DNA from: Lasiosphaeria ovina
Lineage: Eukaryota; Ascomycota; Sordariomycetes; Sordariales; Lasiosphaeriaceae
Direction of reading: 5' to 3'
DNA length: 64,000 bases
Assembly: GCA_033439765.1 (NCBI GenBank)
Contig: JAULSN010000001.1
Span: forward strand, 6,076,001-6,140,000
The notes under the pieces are model-generated. The model did no database searches. It had not been told where the DNA came from and saw only the letters and a list, made by a program, of their open reading frames with translations. Below, piece after piece: positions 11,852 through 23,607 of this stretch (its first letter is position 1; each line of letters begins with the position of its first letter). A program made the position numbers and the translations under genes.

Positions 11852-11881
11852 ACTCGACTCGACTCGACTTGACTTGACTTG
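11852..11881. repeat. Pentanucleotide repeat ACTCG x3 + ACTTG x3
   Basis: Six tandem 5-mers change from ACTCG to ACTTG half way, so the array shows one C-to-T variant type. It lies about 450 nt upstream of the zinc-module gene start. Confidence 0.85.
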
Positions 11882-12613
11882 ACCAAGCACCTAAGCACTT
11901 GCAGCGGCAAGCAAAGCAGAGTAATCCGTATGTACGTCCATCCATACACACAGCATCCGGACAGGTCCCGACCCCCGACTCGATTCCAGGTGCTGCTCAA
12001 AGGGGTGTCCCATGTACCTAAAACTGCTAATGGATCTGTATGAATGACCGAAAGCAGCTCACAATGGGAAGTCCCATCCCCTTAGTCCAAGTCCACGACT
12101 TCACCCGCTGCAATTGTTTGCAACAAAGAGGGAGGAGGGAAAATGACGACGGCCCGGTGCTGACGATGATGACTTGTAGGAGACAATGTAATCAGGCAGT
12201 GCTAGGCAAACCCGTTGTGCACCAACTGACAAAGACAGTTTATGTTTTATTTCCCCACCGCACATGTGTGCGAGGGGGATCCCGTTATCCTAACAGGCCC
12301 AAGTCAAGAGATTCCGTGGTGGTTGGGTGTGGAAGCGGATGGCCGAACAACCTAGGCCATGTCGTCAGGGGCGGGAGAGGGGGGGCAAGTCAGGTGTCGA
12401 CTCGCTGTGTCGACAGCACAGAGCTTGCAGAGGGGAGGATAGAAGCTGCGAAAAGGGCGGCTCCAAAAACCACCCACGCTTGATCTACCGAGCGCCCAGG
12501 GTTTGGCCCAGCCGCCGTGGGATTACCCCGGACGATGCACTGTTACAAAGCTTCACCGTAAATCGGCCAGACCAGCGCTACACTCACTCTATTTCCAGGC
12601 TAGTTTGTCTTCC

Positions 12614-12636
12614 GCCCAGCCCAGCCCAGCCCAGCC
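12614..12636. repeat. CAGCC microsatellite
   Basis: Four tandem CAGCC units (CCCAGCCCAGCC pattern) sit in the middle of the divergent intergenic region. Confidence 0.8.
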
Positions 12637-15550
12637 AAGCACCAAGCTGACCGAGCTGGGCAAGGCAATACCTACCTAGGTAAGTAGGTAGGGTGGGAAG
12701 CTGGCCTGTTTTGCCCAATAAGAAACGAGGAGGCAGTTGTCTGGTGGCTGTGGGTTGCGGCTCGACGTTTGCGCTGCTCCCGACTCGACCCGGGCGTGTT
12801 GAATGACACGAATGGCTGGGTCTCTTGACTCAATCAAGGGTCGGATGGCGAGTTGGCCCAGAGGAGGGGGTGGGGTACAGACATTTTCAAGAGCAACACT
12901 GCTCTGCTCTCGGCTCGAAGAGGGAGCCGAGAGGCGGCTGTGATTGGGTGGTCAGCGTCTCTGGAGCTGGGGGTAGGTACCTAAGGTAGGCAGGTCGAGC
13001 TGGGGGATGTCAAGCTTCAGTTCCCAACGAGCTAGGGAGCTCCAGACAAGCGGCATGGCTGGACGGGGGGGGAGCGAATAGTGATTTTCTGGTTCAATAT
13101 TGCGTAGAAACAGCCCGCCCGAGCTGCAGCCACGAGGACCGAAATAGTCCACAGAACTCCTTGTCTCACCACCATCTGGCGGCGGCAGAGCAGACGGGAG
13201 TCTTGAACCTATCTTCCCAGGCTGGTGGAAGTTGCAGAAATAAATGGCCAGGGTCTGCGGCCCTCGATTGACAATGCAGTCCACAAACCTGCGTCCTTGA
13301 GTTGGAGTTGGCCCTCCCAAGCTCGGGGCCCCTGCTCAGCGCGAGCGATTGAGGGGGATGAAATCCCGTCATTGTGGGGCTTAGGGTTACCTTATGCGGG
13401 CCGGGTCTGAGGTGGGCTTTTGGCGGGGCGGCGTCCTTACTGTGTATTCAAGGCGAATTGCCTCTCACCCGTTGGCACCACAAAGCACGCCAGAGTCGAG
13501 CGTTCACATGTTGAAGGACGGGTCTTGCTTGCGTGGAAGCTCGGGCATGGAGAGGCGAACAGCAAGTAGGCTGAAGTATTTTGAGCAGAAACTGCAGCTA
13601 TGTCGCAGCTTGAGCGACGCTGTTTGGTAGATGGCGGTTTGAACAAAACCAGCTGCACTCCTAATATTCCCATTGGGTGTTGGAAGCGGCAGTAGGATGT
13701 CAAGGAAGCAACCGCGGGCGTCCTGTCTCCGCTGAAGGCGGTGAAGATGCCGTGCGGGTGCGGGGTGAGAAAGCCTTCTGGGCCGGTTCCCAGAACGGCA
13801 AGAACGGCCTTTGATTGGCGCCTGTCATCACATCCAATTCTCTCGAAGCAAGAGCTGGAGCTTTCCAACCTGGAATCTATCATTCCTGTTTGATATCTGC
13901 CCGGCTGCCAACATACAGCCAGAAAACCGGTCGAGGACAAAATACCGCCGTGGTCCACAATGGCACCAGCCACTCACTCCACCTGGCTGTGGTGATGGCT
14001 GGGCACTGTCCTGCCAGCAACCTCTCAAGCGCTCAATTGACTGTATAATCCATATGGTTGGTGTGGATGGCACTTCCAATTTGGTCCAGAGCCAACCAAT
14101 ATCGCAGCTTGGAGCTGCAAGCTACGGTATGTGCAAAGTACGGATGTTGGTACTTATTGGAGATTGTGTAACCGGTTATCCATATGGCGATTGGTTTTGA
14201 TTGACAGGCAGCTGGCTCACTCACCTGCCTTACCTGCCCAGGTAGGTACATTGGTCAATGCGAAGCCACGACATTGATACTATCATGGACACCCGACGCG
14301 TTAGGTTCTCGGGGATATTATATCATACCTCGCTCGAGGCCAGACTGGATTGATCCCATCCCTTGCCTTACACTGGCGCCTCTCAGGTCAACGGCGGCCC
14401 AGCAATGGAAATCCCTGCCGGTCGATCAAACGCCCCTTTCCAGAGCTGGCGCCACAGGCTTTGAAACCCCAAACGAAACAACAACTCGAAGCGCATCGAA
14501 TTGCTATTTTGGGTCTCCTTTGTGGCGGCTTTCCAGCCCAGCCGACCGCTCCGGCTGCCCGGAATGCCTTCGCAGAGCTGTGCGAGCATCGAGGACAGCC
14601 ACGATGGCCTAAGCGTCAGTCTGAGAAACCGAAATTTGGTCCAGACTCACAAGTCGTCTACTGTTGTCTCGCCTGACTTGGCTGGCCATGATGCCCAAGT
14701 CGAAAGGTTGAGCTTGCCACTTCGTCATTGGCTGTTTCTCGAGGTGGCACAGCTCACACCCTGTTCGGCGGCCCGCTCGCTGTGCGTGTTTGGATCTACA
14801 CCACACGCATGCGGCCAACCCGAGGAGAGGGTCACGATGTGTTGCTGCAGCGGCCAGGGACAGTTAGTCACAGACGATATGATAAGTGTAGGGCTGCAAG
14901 GGGCAGACAGCTAGGGAGAGAGCAAGCTTGCCTCCCTGTCGGGTTATTATTTATTTTATTTGTTGTTTCTTGCTCTCTTTGACCTGTTGATCTGCCCCGA
15001 GAACTGCAGACCGGGATTGAGCTCGTCCGGCCACCACGGCCCTTCACGGGTCTCGGATCCTCGTCTTCTCGCGTCCAACTTCCCAACAGGCCATCCGCCC
15101 ATCCATCCATTTTATCCCTAGCCACGGCACGCACGACCTGGGCGCTATGAGGTTGTGCAAAGCCTTTTGGCCACCGCGTACTCTGGAAATTCGTACGACG
15201 GATTCTGGATCGCACCGGCCTTTTGCAAGCCAGCCCTTGTTTGGATCCGTGCCATGTTGCTGCTTTTGGCCCTTTCCTTTTCTCGTCTTCTCGTTCCGTT
15301 CCGGGACCCGGGTTTGTGGTTTCGATTCGCACCCACCGCCACTTGCACCTCTCTCTCCCTACGCGTCCCTCGGCCAGCTCATCATGTCCTAGCTGTTTCG
15401 CGTCATGCATGTCAAGTCCCAAGTTCCTGCCACTGTCTCTCGTCGTCAAATTGCCATTTTGGCCAAAGCTGGCCCTCTATATCCAGAGCCTTGTGTCGTT
15501 CCTTGACTTGACACATTGGTCACCGTCTCGCGTCGTGGGAGCCGTCGAAA

Positions 15551-17080
15551 ATGGCCTTGACAGTCCGACATCTTAATGGCGATGCTTCGTTTCTGCTCAC
15601 CTTTGAGCCCCTAACGCTCGACCCCAATTTGAATGTCGGGCCCTCCCAAAAGCCCTTCCATATCCTTCTGGATCCGTGGATCACGGGGCCGTCGACCTAC
15701 GTCCATTCCAGGATATCGATAACCACCCACCAACACCCGCCCTGCATATCGTCACTGCTCGAGCTGCCAGAACCCGACCTGGTTATTATCTCGCAGAACA
15801 TGAGCGATCACTGCAACCAGGCCACATTAAAGCAACTGCCTGACACAGGGACTAAGACCATCATCCTCGCAGAGCCGGCCGCAGCCCGCACGATACGCAG
15901 CTGGAAGTACTTCGAGGGGGGAAAGGTCCGTACGATACCGAAATGGGAAGACCCTCGAGTCGCCGGCCGCCAGACTATTGTGCGGGTCGCCATCCCGTCC
16001 GCGCTCCCTGGTGAGCCGGGGGAGGTGACGGTGGCCTTTATTCCCCAGCGAAGAGACCTCTCGGGGCTGCACAGCGCGGTCGGCATCACGTACCGGCCGC
16101 CCTCGGCGGTGCTGTCCTCGCATCTCCGTCAATCTCGCGCGCCAAGCACTACGCTATTCACGCCCCCGGCGACCCCCAAGTCCCGTCGATCCATGGGCCA
16201 TCTACGGACCGCCTCCTCGGACCGGAGGGCGGCGGCAGTGGTAGTAGCACCACCAGTGCCAGGTCACCCCCCGACGGCCGTGACGAACTTCACGCTGCCG
16301 ACCCCACCGACCTCTCCCGGTCAAGAGTCCCTGCGGTCGGTGCGCTCCGTGTCGTCGCTGATCACGGCGCGCAGTAGCTCGTACTCGGCGGCGTCGCAGG
16401 CGTCGCTGGGCCGGCCGCTGAGCGTGCTCTTCTCGCCGCACGGCATCGGCTACGCGTCGCTACAGAGCTACGTGACGAGCCACCTGATCTCCGAGGCAGC
16501 GCTGCCGCTGACGGCGCTGCTGCACTGCTTCGACTCCATCGACAACCCGTGGTGGCTGGGCGGCAACATCCTGCTCGGGGCGCCGGCCGGCGCCGAGACG
16601 GCCAGCCGCCTCGGCGCGCGCGCCTGGATCTCCGCCCACGACGGCGACAAGCTCGTCAGCGGCATCGCCACGGGCTTCCTGCGCACCAGGAAACGCCGCC
16701 GCGAGGACGTGCTAGCCCAGCTGCGCGCGTCCGAGGCGCTGAAGAGAGCTGCTGCGTCAGCCAGGACGGCGACCCCAAAAGGTGGGGGCGCAGCCACTGA
16801 AGTCATAGCCCTGGACACGGGCGAGGAGGTCGTCGTGACCAACGAGGCGGTCTGGGGGGTGGATGCCTGGGGGAAACAGGCTGCGGATATGGGCGACAGG
16901 CCGAGCAGCAGCCAGCAGCAACAGTACCAGGCGCCCCTTTCGGGGGGAGCACAGGGACTGGGGGGTGCTGCTGCTGCTGCGGGGAATCTCCCGCCCACAC
17001 TGCCGCCGCTGTCGCGAGACAACGGCCAGAGCTTTGCCAACTTAGAGGAGGTCATGGCTAGACCGTCCGTGCTGAGCTAA
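15551..17080 (+). CDS. Metallo-beta-lactamase-fold protein with altered metal motif
   Basis: A single exon encodes 509 residues; the ATG at 15551 starts MALTVRHLNGDASFLLTFEP. The first 170 residues and the segment from about 290 to 390 resemble the MBL superfamily: LLDPWI after the first strands, DLVIISQNMSDHC at the position of the HxHxDH motif, and later WISAHDGDK. Of the motif only the final D-H remains, while the two first His positions read Q and M, so the usual two-metal site is probably incomplete. A Ser/Pro-rich, likely disordered insert (about 190-280) splits the fold, and the C-terminus is Gln/Gly/Ala-rich. A hydrolase that uses other ligands, or a pseudoenzyme, is possible. The substrate is unknown. 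The gene stands alone with a long CT-rich leader. Confidence 0.8.
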   Translation: MALTVRHLNGDASFLLTFEPLTLDPNLNVGPSQKPFHILLDPWITGPSTYVHSRISITTHQHPPCISSLLELPEPDLVIISQNMSDHCNQATLKQLPDTGTKTIILAEPAAARTIRSWKYFEGGKVRTIPKWEDPRVAGRQTIVRVAIPSALPGEPGEVTVAFIPQRRDLSGLHSAVGITYRPPSAVLSSHLRQSRAPSTTLFTPPATPKSRRSMGHLRTASSDRRAAAVVVAPPVPGHPPTAVTNFTLPTPPTSPGQESLRSVRSVSSLITARSSSYSAASQASLGRPLSVLFSPHGIGYASLQSYVTSHLISEAALPLTALLHCFDSIDNPWWLGGNILLGAPAGAETASRLGARAWISAHDGDKLVSGIATGFLRTRKRRREDVLAQLRASEALKRAAASARTATPKGGGAATEVIALDTGEEVVVTNEAVWGVDAWGKQAADMGDRPSSSQQQQYQAPLSGGAQGLGGAAAAAGNLPPTLPPLSRDNGQSFANLEEVMARPSVLS

Positions 17081-18015
17081 GCAAGTGAATCACTTTCACT
17101 TTCACTTTCACTCTCTTTCATTACGGAGATGGCGGCTTGTGTTTCTGTGAGAGGGAGTGAGAGTGTGGCTAGCCACTCCGGTATACGCCTCTGTTTCTTC
17201 TCTTCGGCTGTGTGCGTGTCGTTTTGCCCGCACCTCGTTCACACACTGTATATATTTTGTAAAACCAATTTGAGCCCCTATGCGGGTGGTTGTATTATAT
17301 CTGCTTCACTTCGTCGACTTAGTTATATCTTGGCCACGGTCCTTTTATCATGTCAGGCCATCGATTAGGACATTTAGACAGACCACAGCCACCGTTGATA
17401 GGGCTGAAGGTGATTGTGACAATACAAGGACCATGGTTCTTCACATTGCATGCGGCTGGCTTTCCTTAGCGCTGACCTGCAGGGTCCGAGTCTAGAATGT
17501 CATCAAGGCAGATAACTCTCCTATCTGAGGACTCGCTTTACTTATAGATCGCGGGAAGAAAGACCGCCCATCTGGCTGACTAAATAAACACACAATACAG
17601 CTTTGGATTTTAAGACGCGACGCGACCCCTTCGTTCCCTCTCTGCCTCTCTCTAAACAGTCCGGGGGGTATCATCTCTCAGTCTCTCATATTTCTTTTTT
17701 GGCTCTTTCCCTCTTGTTTCTCTCATCTAGCCGTGCTCGGCCTCGTCAACCCCACTCGCCGTGCTTGTTTGTGCCTGTGTCTGACGATATCCCCCCCTTC
17801 CAGGAAAATGCAGTTTAAATCCAACCAAAAAATGCCATTATCGTCGTCACAGATAGAGGGGGGGAAAAAAAATGTCCGCCCAGTTCAGCCAACGAGAAAA
17901 GAGCAAAGATCATGTAAACCGCTTAGCAGCCTCGAATCATCAGTTGCTATCGCCACGCAAAAAAAGTCAGGAATGAAAAAAAAAAAAGAGGTCCCCAGGC
18001 TTTGCTTCTGGATAA
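17081..18015. other. Convergent intergenic region (3' flanks)
   Basis: This 935 nt gap lies between two converging genes. It holds a CACTTT array at its left end (17091-17112) and AT-rich, pyrimidine-rich sequence expected of 3' UTRs. No gene was seen. Confidence 0.6.
17091..17112. repeat. CACTTT hexamer repeat
   Basis: Three perfect CACTTT units plus a partial unit lie about 10 nt past the stop codon of the MBL-fold gene, in its likely 3' UTR. Confidence 0.8.
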
Positions 18016-19192
18016 TTACTTGATTTGGCGGAGAATCTCGATCAAAAAGTCCTCAAAACTCAACGTGATAAACCCGTCGCGGTCTTCGTCGTACTTCTTG
18101 AAGACGTCGGTCATGCGCTTGAGGCTGATGCAGGCCTGGACGAAGAGGTCGAAGCTCATGCCGCCCATGCCGCGCTTGTCGTACGTCTTGAAGAGGACGG
18201 CGATGAAGCTGTCGGTGAGGCGGTAGCGGAAGGCAATGAGGGCGGCCTTGAACTCGTCCAGGCTGATAGTGCCGTTGCCGTCGTTGTCGAACCGGTCAAA
18301 CAGCGTGCGCCACGAGGCCAGGAACGACCACAGGCCGCAGAACTCCTCGAAGCCGATGGTGCCGCTCCGGTCGCTGTCGAACATGCGGATCATCATGCGC
18401 ACCGTCTGCGGGTCGAACGGGGTCCAGTCGCCGTTGACGAGCGCCGCCGAAAGCTCCTTCTCCGACAGCTGACCCGTGCCTGGTATCGCCCATACCAAGT
18501 CAGCGTGGCTGCTTCCTTTTACATGTCACCCCCAGAGTGCCGTGGGCGCACGCAGAGACTCACCATCCTTATCCACGGCTCTAAACAGCGGCAGCAGAGT
18601 CGGGTCGGCGCCCGTGTCGCGAGGGGCAGGGCTGGGCGGGGGCCGCGATACTGTTATCGGCGAAGGCTGGCCTCCGCTAGTAGGAGATGGGTTGGCCATT
18701 TGGTAGCGCTCCTGGGGTCTCGGGGATAGTCGCTCGGATCGGTAGCGGTCGGTGGGAGGAGGCCGCTGCTCAGATGGGCGCGGTGGGGGTGGCTTGTTCT
18801 CGTAGCGCAAAGAGGGAGATGGCGCAGGCTTGTCTTTCTGCGATCCGAGGAGAAGACGAGGTCAGCTTTCTTCTGCGACGCAAGAGATTGCGCACCAAGC
18901 GCGCCGCGGCGCCTTGTGGTGGTTGAGGTGTAGGGGGGAGGGAGGCTCACTTGCTCTGGCTCCGCGAATCTAGCAATAGCAAGCAGGAAAATGGTCAGCA
19001 ATCAGTCTACCCAAGCCTTGTGTTGTCCGGGTTTGTCGATTGTTAAGAAATAGACCAAGCGGATGTATATCCGTAGAGCAGAAGGGCGGGAGTATGGTAA
19101 GTCGGGGCACTGTTCCCTCCCGTCCCGAACGCATAGGTTGCTTAGACTCACCGAGGCAGCTCGTCCGGGTTGTAGCCTCTGTTGTAGGCCAT
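18016..19192 (-). CDS. PEF1: Penta-EF-hand calcium-binding protein (ALG-2/peflin family)
   Basis: Four exons (19152-19192, 18951-18969, 18564-18837, 18016-18479) encode 265 residues; introns are 182, 113 and 84 nt. Exon 2 is a 19 nt microexon (FAEPEQ). The start is MAYNRGYNPDELPR, followed by a Pro/Arg-rich disordered N-terminus of about 100 residues. Five EF-hands follow: FRAVDKDGTGQLSEKEL, MFDSDRSGTIGFEEF, FDRFDNDGNGTISLDEF, a degenerate fourth loop (YDKRGMGGMSF), and a fifth loop (YDEDRDGFITL). The last is used for dimerisation in the family. The first EF loop is split by the last intron and restored exactly by splicing. Relatives act as calcium sensors in ER-Golgi transport and cell polarity. 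Ends LIEILRQIK. Confidence 0.93.
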
Positions 19193-21341
19193 ATTTGCAA
19201 AAAAAAAAGGGCCCGTCAGGAGGGCGACTCGGCACGGATCGACGGTTCTGTCGTTCGTCTTTGTGTGTGTGACGATGTGTGTCAGAGGCAAGGCAAGGCA
19301 AGGCGGGGGGTTCTGGAAGTTTGAGAGGGGCGCAGAGGCCCGCTCGAGGGGTTCCTTATTTAAGTACCTTTGTCTAGTGTTCCTTTCCTGTAATCAGATT
19401 GGTCCCAGCGGCTTCTGCCCCCAACAGTCACTGCAACCGACTCAGCCGCACACGCATGTCTTCGATCCAGAAGCTACAAGGCTGTTGCGGCGCCAAGGAC
19501 ATCTTCAGGGGCGTGGTGTCCGGTGCTCGTACGTCTACTGCAGTTGAGGCCGGACGGAGCGGATTAGGTACCGACGGGATTTGAAGAAGCTGGGGCGAGC
19601 TTTCCACAGCGTCTTCCCGCTTCCTGCAAACTTCCAGGTGCTGCCGAGCTACCTTGAGCTACCTCCCGGTCCCTACCTTACTTACTCAGTAGGTTTGCGT
19701 GACAGTGCCTGATGCGACCAGACCACAGCCCAATGGTGGAGAGTGACACATCCCCGGATTCTGTGGTACAGTACATAAGGTACCTTGGATACCTTAGTCT
19801 ATAATGAGCACCTTACGGACTATACTTAAGCTCCAGGTAACATCGGGCTGGAGATCTAGACTGATAACAGCAAGCAGAACGACGTGAGGCTGAGAGCTAA
19901 GGTAGGCATCTACCTAACTGCCCTGCATTCCAATTGGAAACCGCTAGGTGGCACAACACTGGCTCTGGATCTAAACCCCGACCCCCGTTACGTTGGCCAG
20001 ACGCAAATACAAGAAAACCGGCGCGGCGTCCTCCCCAAGCAGAAGCAGGCGCGAAAGGTGGGGCGGATATCGTCTCCTCGTTGTTGGCCTGGGGGAAGGG
20101 CCACGAGCCCATGTGAGACATGGACATGGTCCCGTGCAGAGCTAGTAGGGAAACCCGATGCGGGTCATTTTGAACACCCAGGCAGCAAGTAACGGGTCGA
20201 GGGAAGTGCCCAAGTGCCCAAGTGCCCACTATTACCTATTGCCTCGATGCACTCCTTGCTGCTCTGGAACATCGGGATGTGCAGGAAGGGGGCTCTTGCC
20301 TTTCATGGTTTCAGCATGAGTTTGACAGCTGCAGCCCCAGCTGCTGGCCCTCCTTTTCTTGCGTCCGCCTTGCTCTCCTCCATGGAGACCGGGAATCGGG
20401 ATTGAAGCCAATGGTACCACCGACAGGCACACCTTAGATACAGTGCCTTAGAATTGCACCTCATCTTTGAGTTCCACGCGACCAAGGCAACCTGAACCCC
20501 TCGGTAGGTGAGCTACACCTGGTCCCACAACGCAATACAAAATTTGGCCAAAGCGATGGCGGCCCGATGGGGGGAGCCTGTTGGACTCGGGAGGCAGGGA
20601 TCGGTCCGGTCGGCTTTCCCTGTTTCCGGGAGCACCTCGTTTGACGGAATCGTCTAAGTAAACCGAGTTGCTCAAGGTTGTCTTCTTTACAAAGCGCAGC
20701 GTTTCTTCCAACTTCAAGTTGCCGGGAATTTATCAACAGGAGTCGAAGGGCCCCTTTTTTGGAAGTAAAAGAATGCCGTCTCCCCCATGGTCGACGTCTA
20801 GCGTGAGGTCTCACAGGCAAGTTAGTAACCGACTGTAACTCAATATCCGTACCTGCCGTGTGTATGTGCATCCATGCTTGCCCTACGGTACACTCACGGA
20901 ATGACCTTTGTGGGGCAGACGACGTAAAGGCCGTACATACCGGATGCGTCTGCCTTCTGGTTTCCATCCTTCTACGTGAACATACTTTCTATACCTTCCA
21001 GTTCGGGACTCGGAATCGCGTTGGGAAAGTACACCTAAAGACTTTGCGACGGGAAGGTCCCTGGAAAAGCGAAGGGCTCGGGCATAACTAAGGTCAGATA
21101 CACGTGCGGAGCGGTTTCGACTTCTGCGCCTTTTGCTCAAAACCCAACAAGGACATCAAACTTTTCCTTTGACGCAACTCTGTATGATCCGACACTTCAT
21201 TTTCTTTTTTTAGGCCCAAGGTTGCATCTCCTTCCAATCCACGGCCGCGACCGCGGGAATCATGAACGAAGCAGCAGCTAACTCTTGGCCCCTTTTAGCC
21301 CATTGAGTTTTTGAGGGTTGTTGAGGCCAAGTCGAGCGGCT
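19193..21341. other. 2.1 kb divergent intergenic region
   Basis: It holds the promoters of the PEF and ChaC genes. Several TACC/GGTA palindromes occur (for example 19777-19797), plus a 3-copy AAGTGCCC repeat (20204-20227). Short open frames show no recognisable domain. Confidence 0.55.
20204..20227. repeat. AAGTGCCC x3 tandem repeat
   Basis: Three perfect 8-mers in tandem lie in the divergent PEF/ChaC intergenic region. Confidence 0.85.
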
Positions 21342-22774
21342 ATGTCAGACAGGGCTTCTCCCGCCCAGTCCAGCGACTTCTGGCTGTTTGGATACGGGTA
21401 AGCAAGCGACCATCATGTCGTGGGTGACTCGCGGTATCTCGCGCCTCGACAGCCCCCAAACAACAGAAGGAGAAAGAAAACAGCCAACAGCGGCATCCGT
21501 TCGTGGGGGTTCTTTAACTAAAACCTCTGTAGAAGTTTGATCTGGAAGCCGCCGCCACACTTTGGTAACTCACCTGTTCCCAAGCCCGTCCCTCCCCGAC
21601 ATCAATTTCTCGGCTTCGACAACCCAACACCCTGGCTTTTCTGGCTATGGTTCGGTAGCACGGCAGCTAACCAGGCCAAGACAGGAGAATCCCTGGCTGG
21701 GTGACGGGCTATGTGCGCCGGTTCTGGCAGGTAGGTTGGTGTTTCTTACCTGGCCTCACAGCCCCCTGCCGTCCTCTTTGCTCTTCCTCGAGGAACAACA
21801 CACCCCCATGCCTCCTAGGGGGGTCGTCCATCATGCAGTTCGGATCTCATCTCAGTACCAGCTGCCCGGTTCGTCACCCCCTGATCGGATACTTAACACT
21901 AAATCTGTCCTATAGGCAAGGTAAATTAGTTGCACCAGTGCTCCCCATGCCCATGGCCCACAGAAGAGGACACGCAAGAAGAGGCGGGGCACCAACGCCC
22001 GGCGGCCCCGTCAATTGAGTCGTATATATGCTCTTTTGGCCAAACCCAGCCCTCTAGGGCTGCCTCCAATGCAAAAACCTTTCCTTGCCCTTTGCTCAGC
22101 CGACTGCAACTGACACCGCCTTTCCACCCCCCAGCGAAGACCACCGCGGCACCCCTGAGGCTCCAGGACGCGTAGTGACGCTGATTGAGCGGCCATACTG
22201 GGAGACGCTGACGGACCATCATGACTCGGCGCCCGACCGAGTCTGGGGCGTCGCGTACCGGATCTTGCCCGACCGGGTTGCCGAAGTGAAGGAGTACCTC
22301 GACATCCGCGAGATCAACGGGTACTCGATCCATTACACGCCATTCCACCCAGCCTCCGAACTCCACCCCCATCCCGCCGTCTCTCCGCAAGCAACGCAGC
22401 CCGGGGCTCCCATCCAGGCTCTTGTCTACATTGGGACACCAGACAACGACCAGTTCGTCGGACCTCAAGACCCCCAGCAGCTTGCCGAGCATATCTATCT
22501 CAGCGAGGGGCCCAGCGGCCAAAACCGGGACTATCTTTGGGGGTTGGAAAAGGCTCTAGACGGTCTCAGCCCGGAGAGTGGGGACGAGCACGTCACTGAT
22601 CTGTCAAATCGGGTCCGGGCGGTTGCGGCTCGGTTTGCGGAAGGGAGAAACGATCAACCTGACAAGTTCTTGCGTCCGGCCCCTTCTGTTGTGCTTGTCA
22701 GTCCGGCCCAACAGCATGACTTCAGAAAGATCACCAGCATAGATGAGCAAGAAGAGACAGAGAAGACTTCGTGA
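21342..22774 (+). CDS. ChaC-type gamma-glutamylcyclotransferase
   Basis: Four exons (21342-21397, 21533-21564, 21681-21730, 22100-22774) encode 270 residues; introns are 135, 116 and 369 nt. The enzyme family cleaves glutathione to 5-oxoproline and Cys-Gly in the cytosol. The nucleotide-like loop FGYGSLIWKP spans exons 1-2, DRRIPGWVTGYVRRFWQ is exon 3, and the large exon carries SEDHRGTPEAPGRVVTLIE, VWGVAYRI and ALVYIGTPDN, all characteristic of ChaC. Exons 1-3 are joined with exact phases. The exon 4 acceptor is less sure: the only in-frame AG adds about 11 residues (PTATDTAFPPP) before SEDHRG, whereas the better-looking CCCCAG at 22134 would be out of frame. The protein is probably cytosolic, as no targeting signal is seen. 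Confidence 0.88.
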
Positions 22775-23607
22775 TGAAGTGGAAGCTTTTTTGAAAATCA
22801 GCAAAGTTTCTTTGTTCCCCTTCCCCTTTTCCTTACTGTCTGGGTTACCAGCAAGAGATCCCCAACTCCTGCCATTCCCCTTTTTTGCTCCCTTGTCCCG
22901 TACCATCTTGGCATTATCAACACCGCCAATTTCCTCCTTTCGGGGCTGTTCTTATCCGTCCCGCGCCAGGTCAGACCATGGCCTAGTTTCTATACTCACA
23001 GTATAGAAAAAGGAACGGCACCAACGTAGGGGTCGTCTGGATCTTTATTGCAGTCATCTCCTAGTCTCCCTAGGCAATCCTCGCCCTTCAGCCTAATCGA
23101 CTAGATCCGACCCGCCGTAATCCATCCTGGTGCAGAAACAGAACACCCATTTTTCGGCAGAACACAGCATCTAAAGCAACGAGAAAGGGCAAGAAAACCC
23201 CAAATAGTTGAAATAACAACTCGAAAACGCAACACAAAGACAAAATTGCCCAGGTACCCAGAGGAAATGGCCGAAACATGATTCCTTGAATATCCAGGCA
23301 CGGCCAGCCTAGCTGATAGCGGTCACCAGCAAGTCCAGAAAGAAAGATAACAGAGCGCAAGGGGGTATATGGTGACGATCACAAGAGCAACCAACACAGC
23401 CTGAATCGTACAGGATAGGATGGTCAACGGCATACTCGGCAAACCAATGCGTCGCCGCAGGGGAAAAAAGGTCCTCAAAAGGTACGTGCTCTTCTCGTTG
23501 TCGACCCTAATTTTCTTGCGTTGATGCACTGGCGTCCGCGTTCTCGACATGGGCTACTTCGGAGCCCTTGTCACGACTCCCAACACCGATCGCAACTCGT
23601 GCTTGCT
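22775..23607. other. Convergent intergenic region (3' flanks)
   Basis: This 833 nt gap lies between the converging ChaC and RRM genes. It includes 23507-23607, which becomes coding if the last RRM-gene intron is retained. No other gene was seen. Confidence 0.6.

Larger units (their letters stand above)
11405..15550. other. 4.1 kb divergent intergenic region
   Basis: It lies between two genes that point away from each other, so it holds both promoters and long leaders. It contains G10 runs (11749-11758, 11774-11783), a pentamer array (11852-11881), a CAGCC array (12614-12636) and TACCTAGGTA-like palindromes (12669-12690, 12973-12990, 14230-14248). The last few hundred nt are CT-rich, typical of a fungal 5' UTR; they include upstream ATGs such as 15147 that would matter if transcribed. 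No gene was recognised. Confidence 0.55.
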
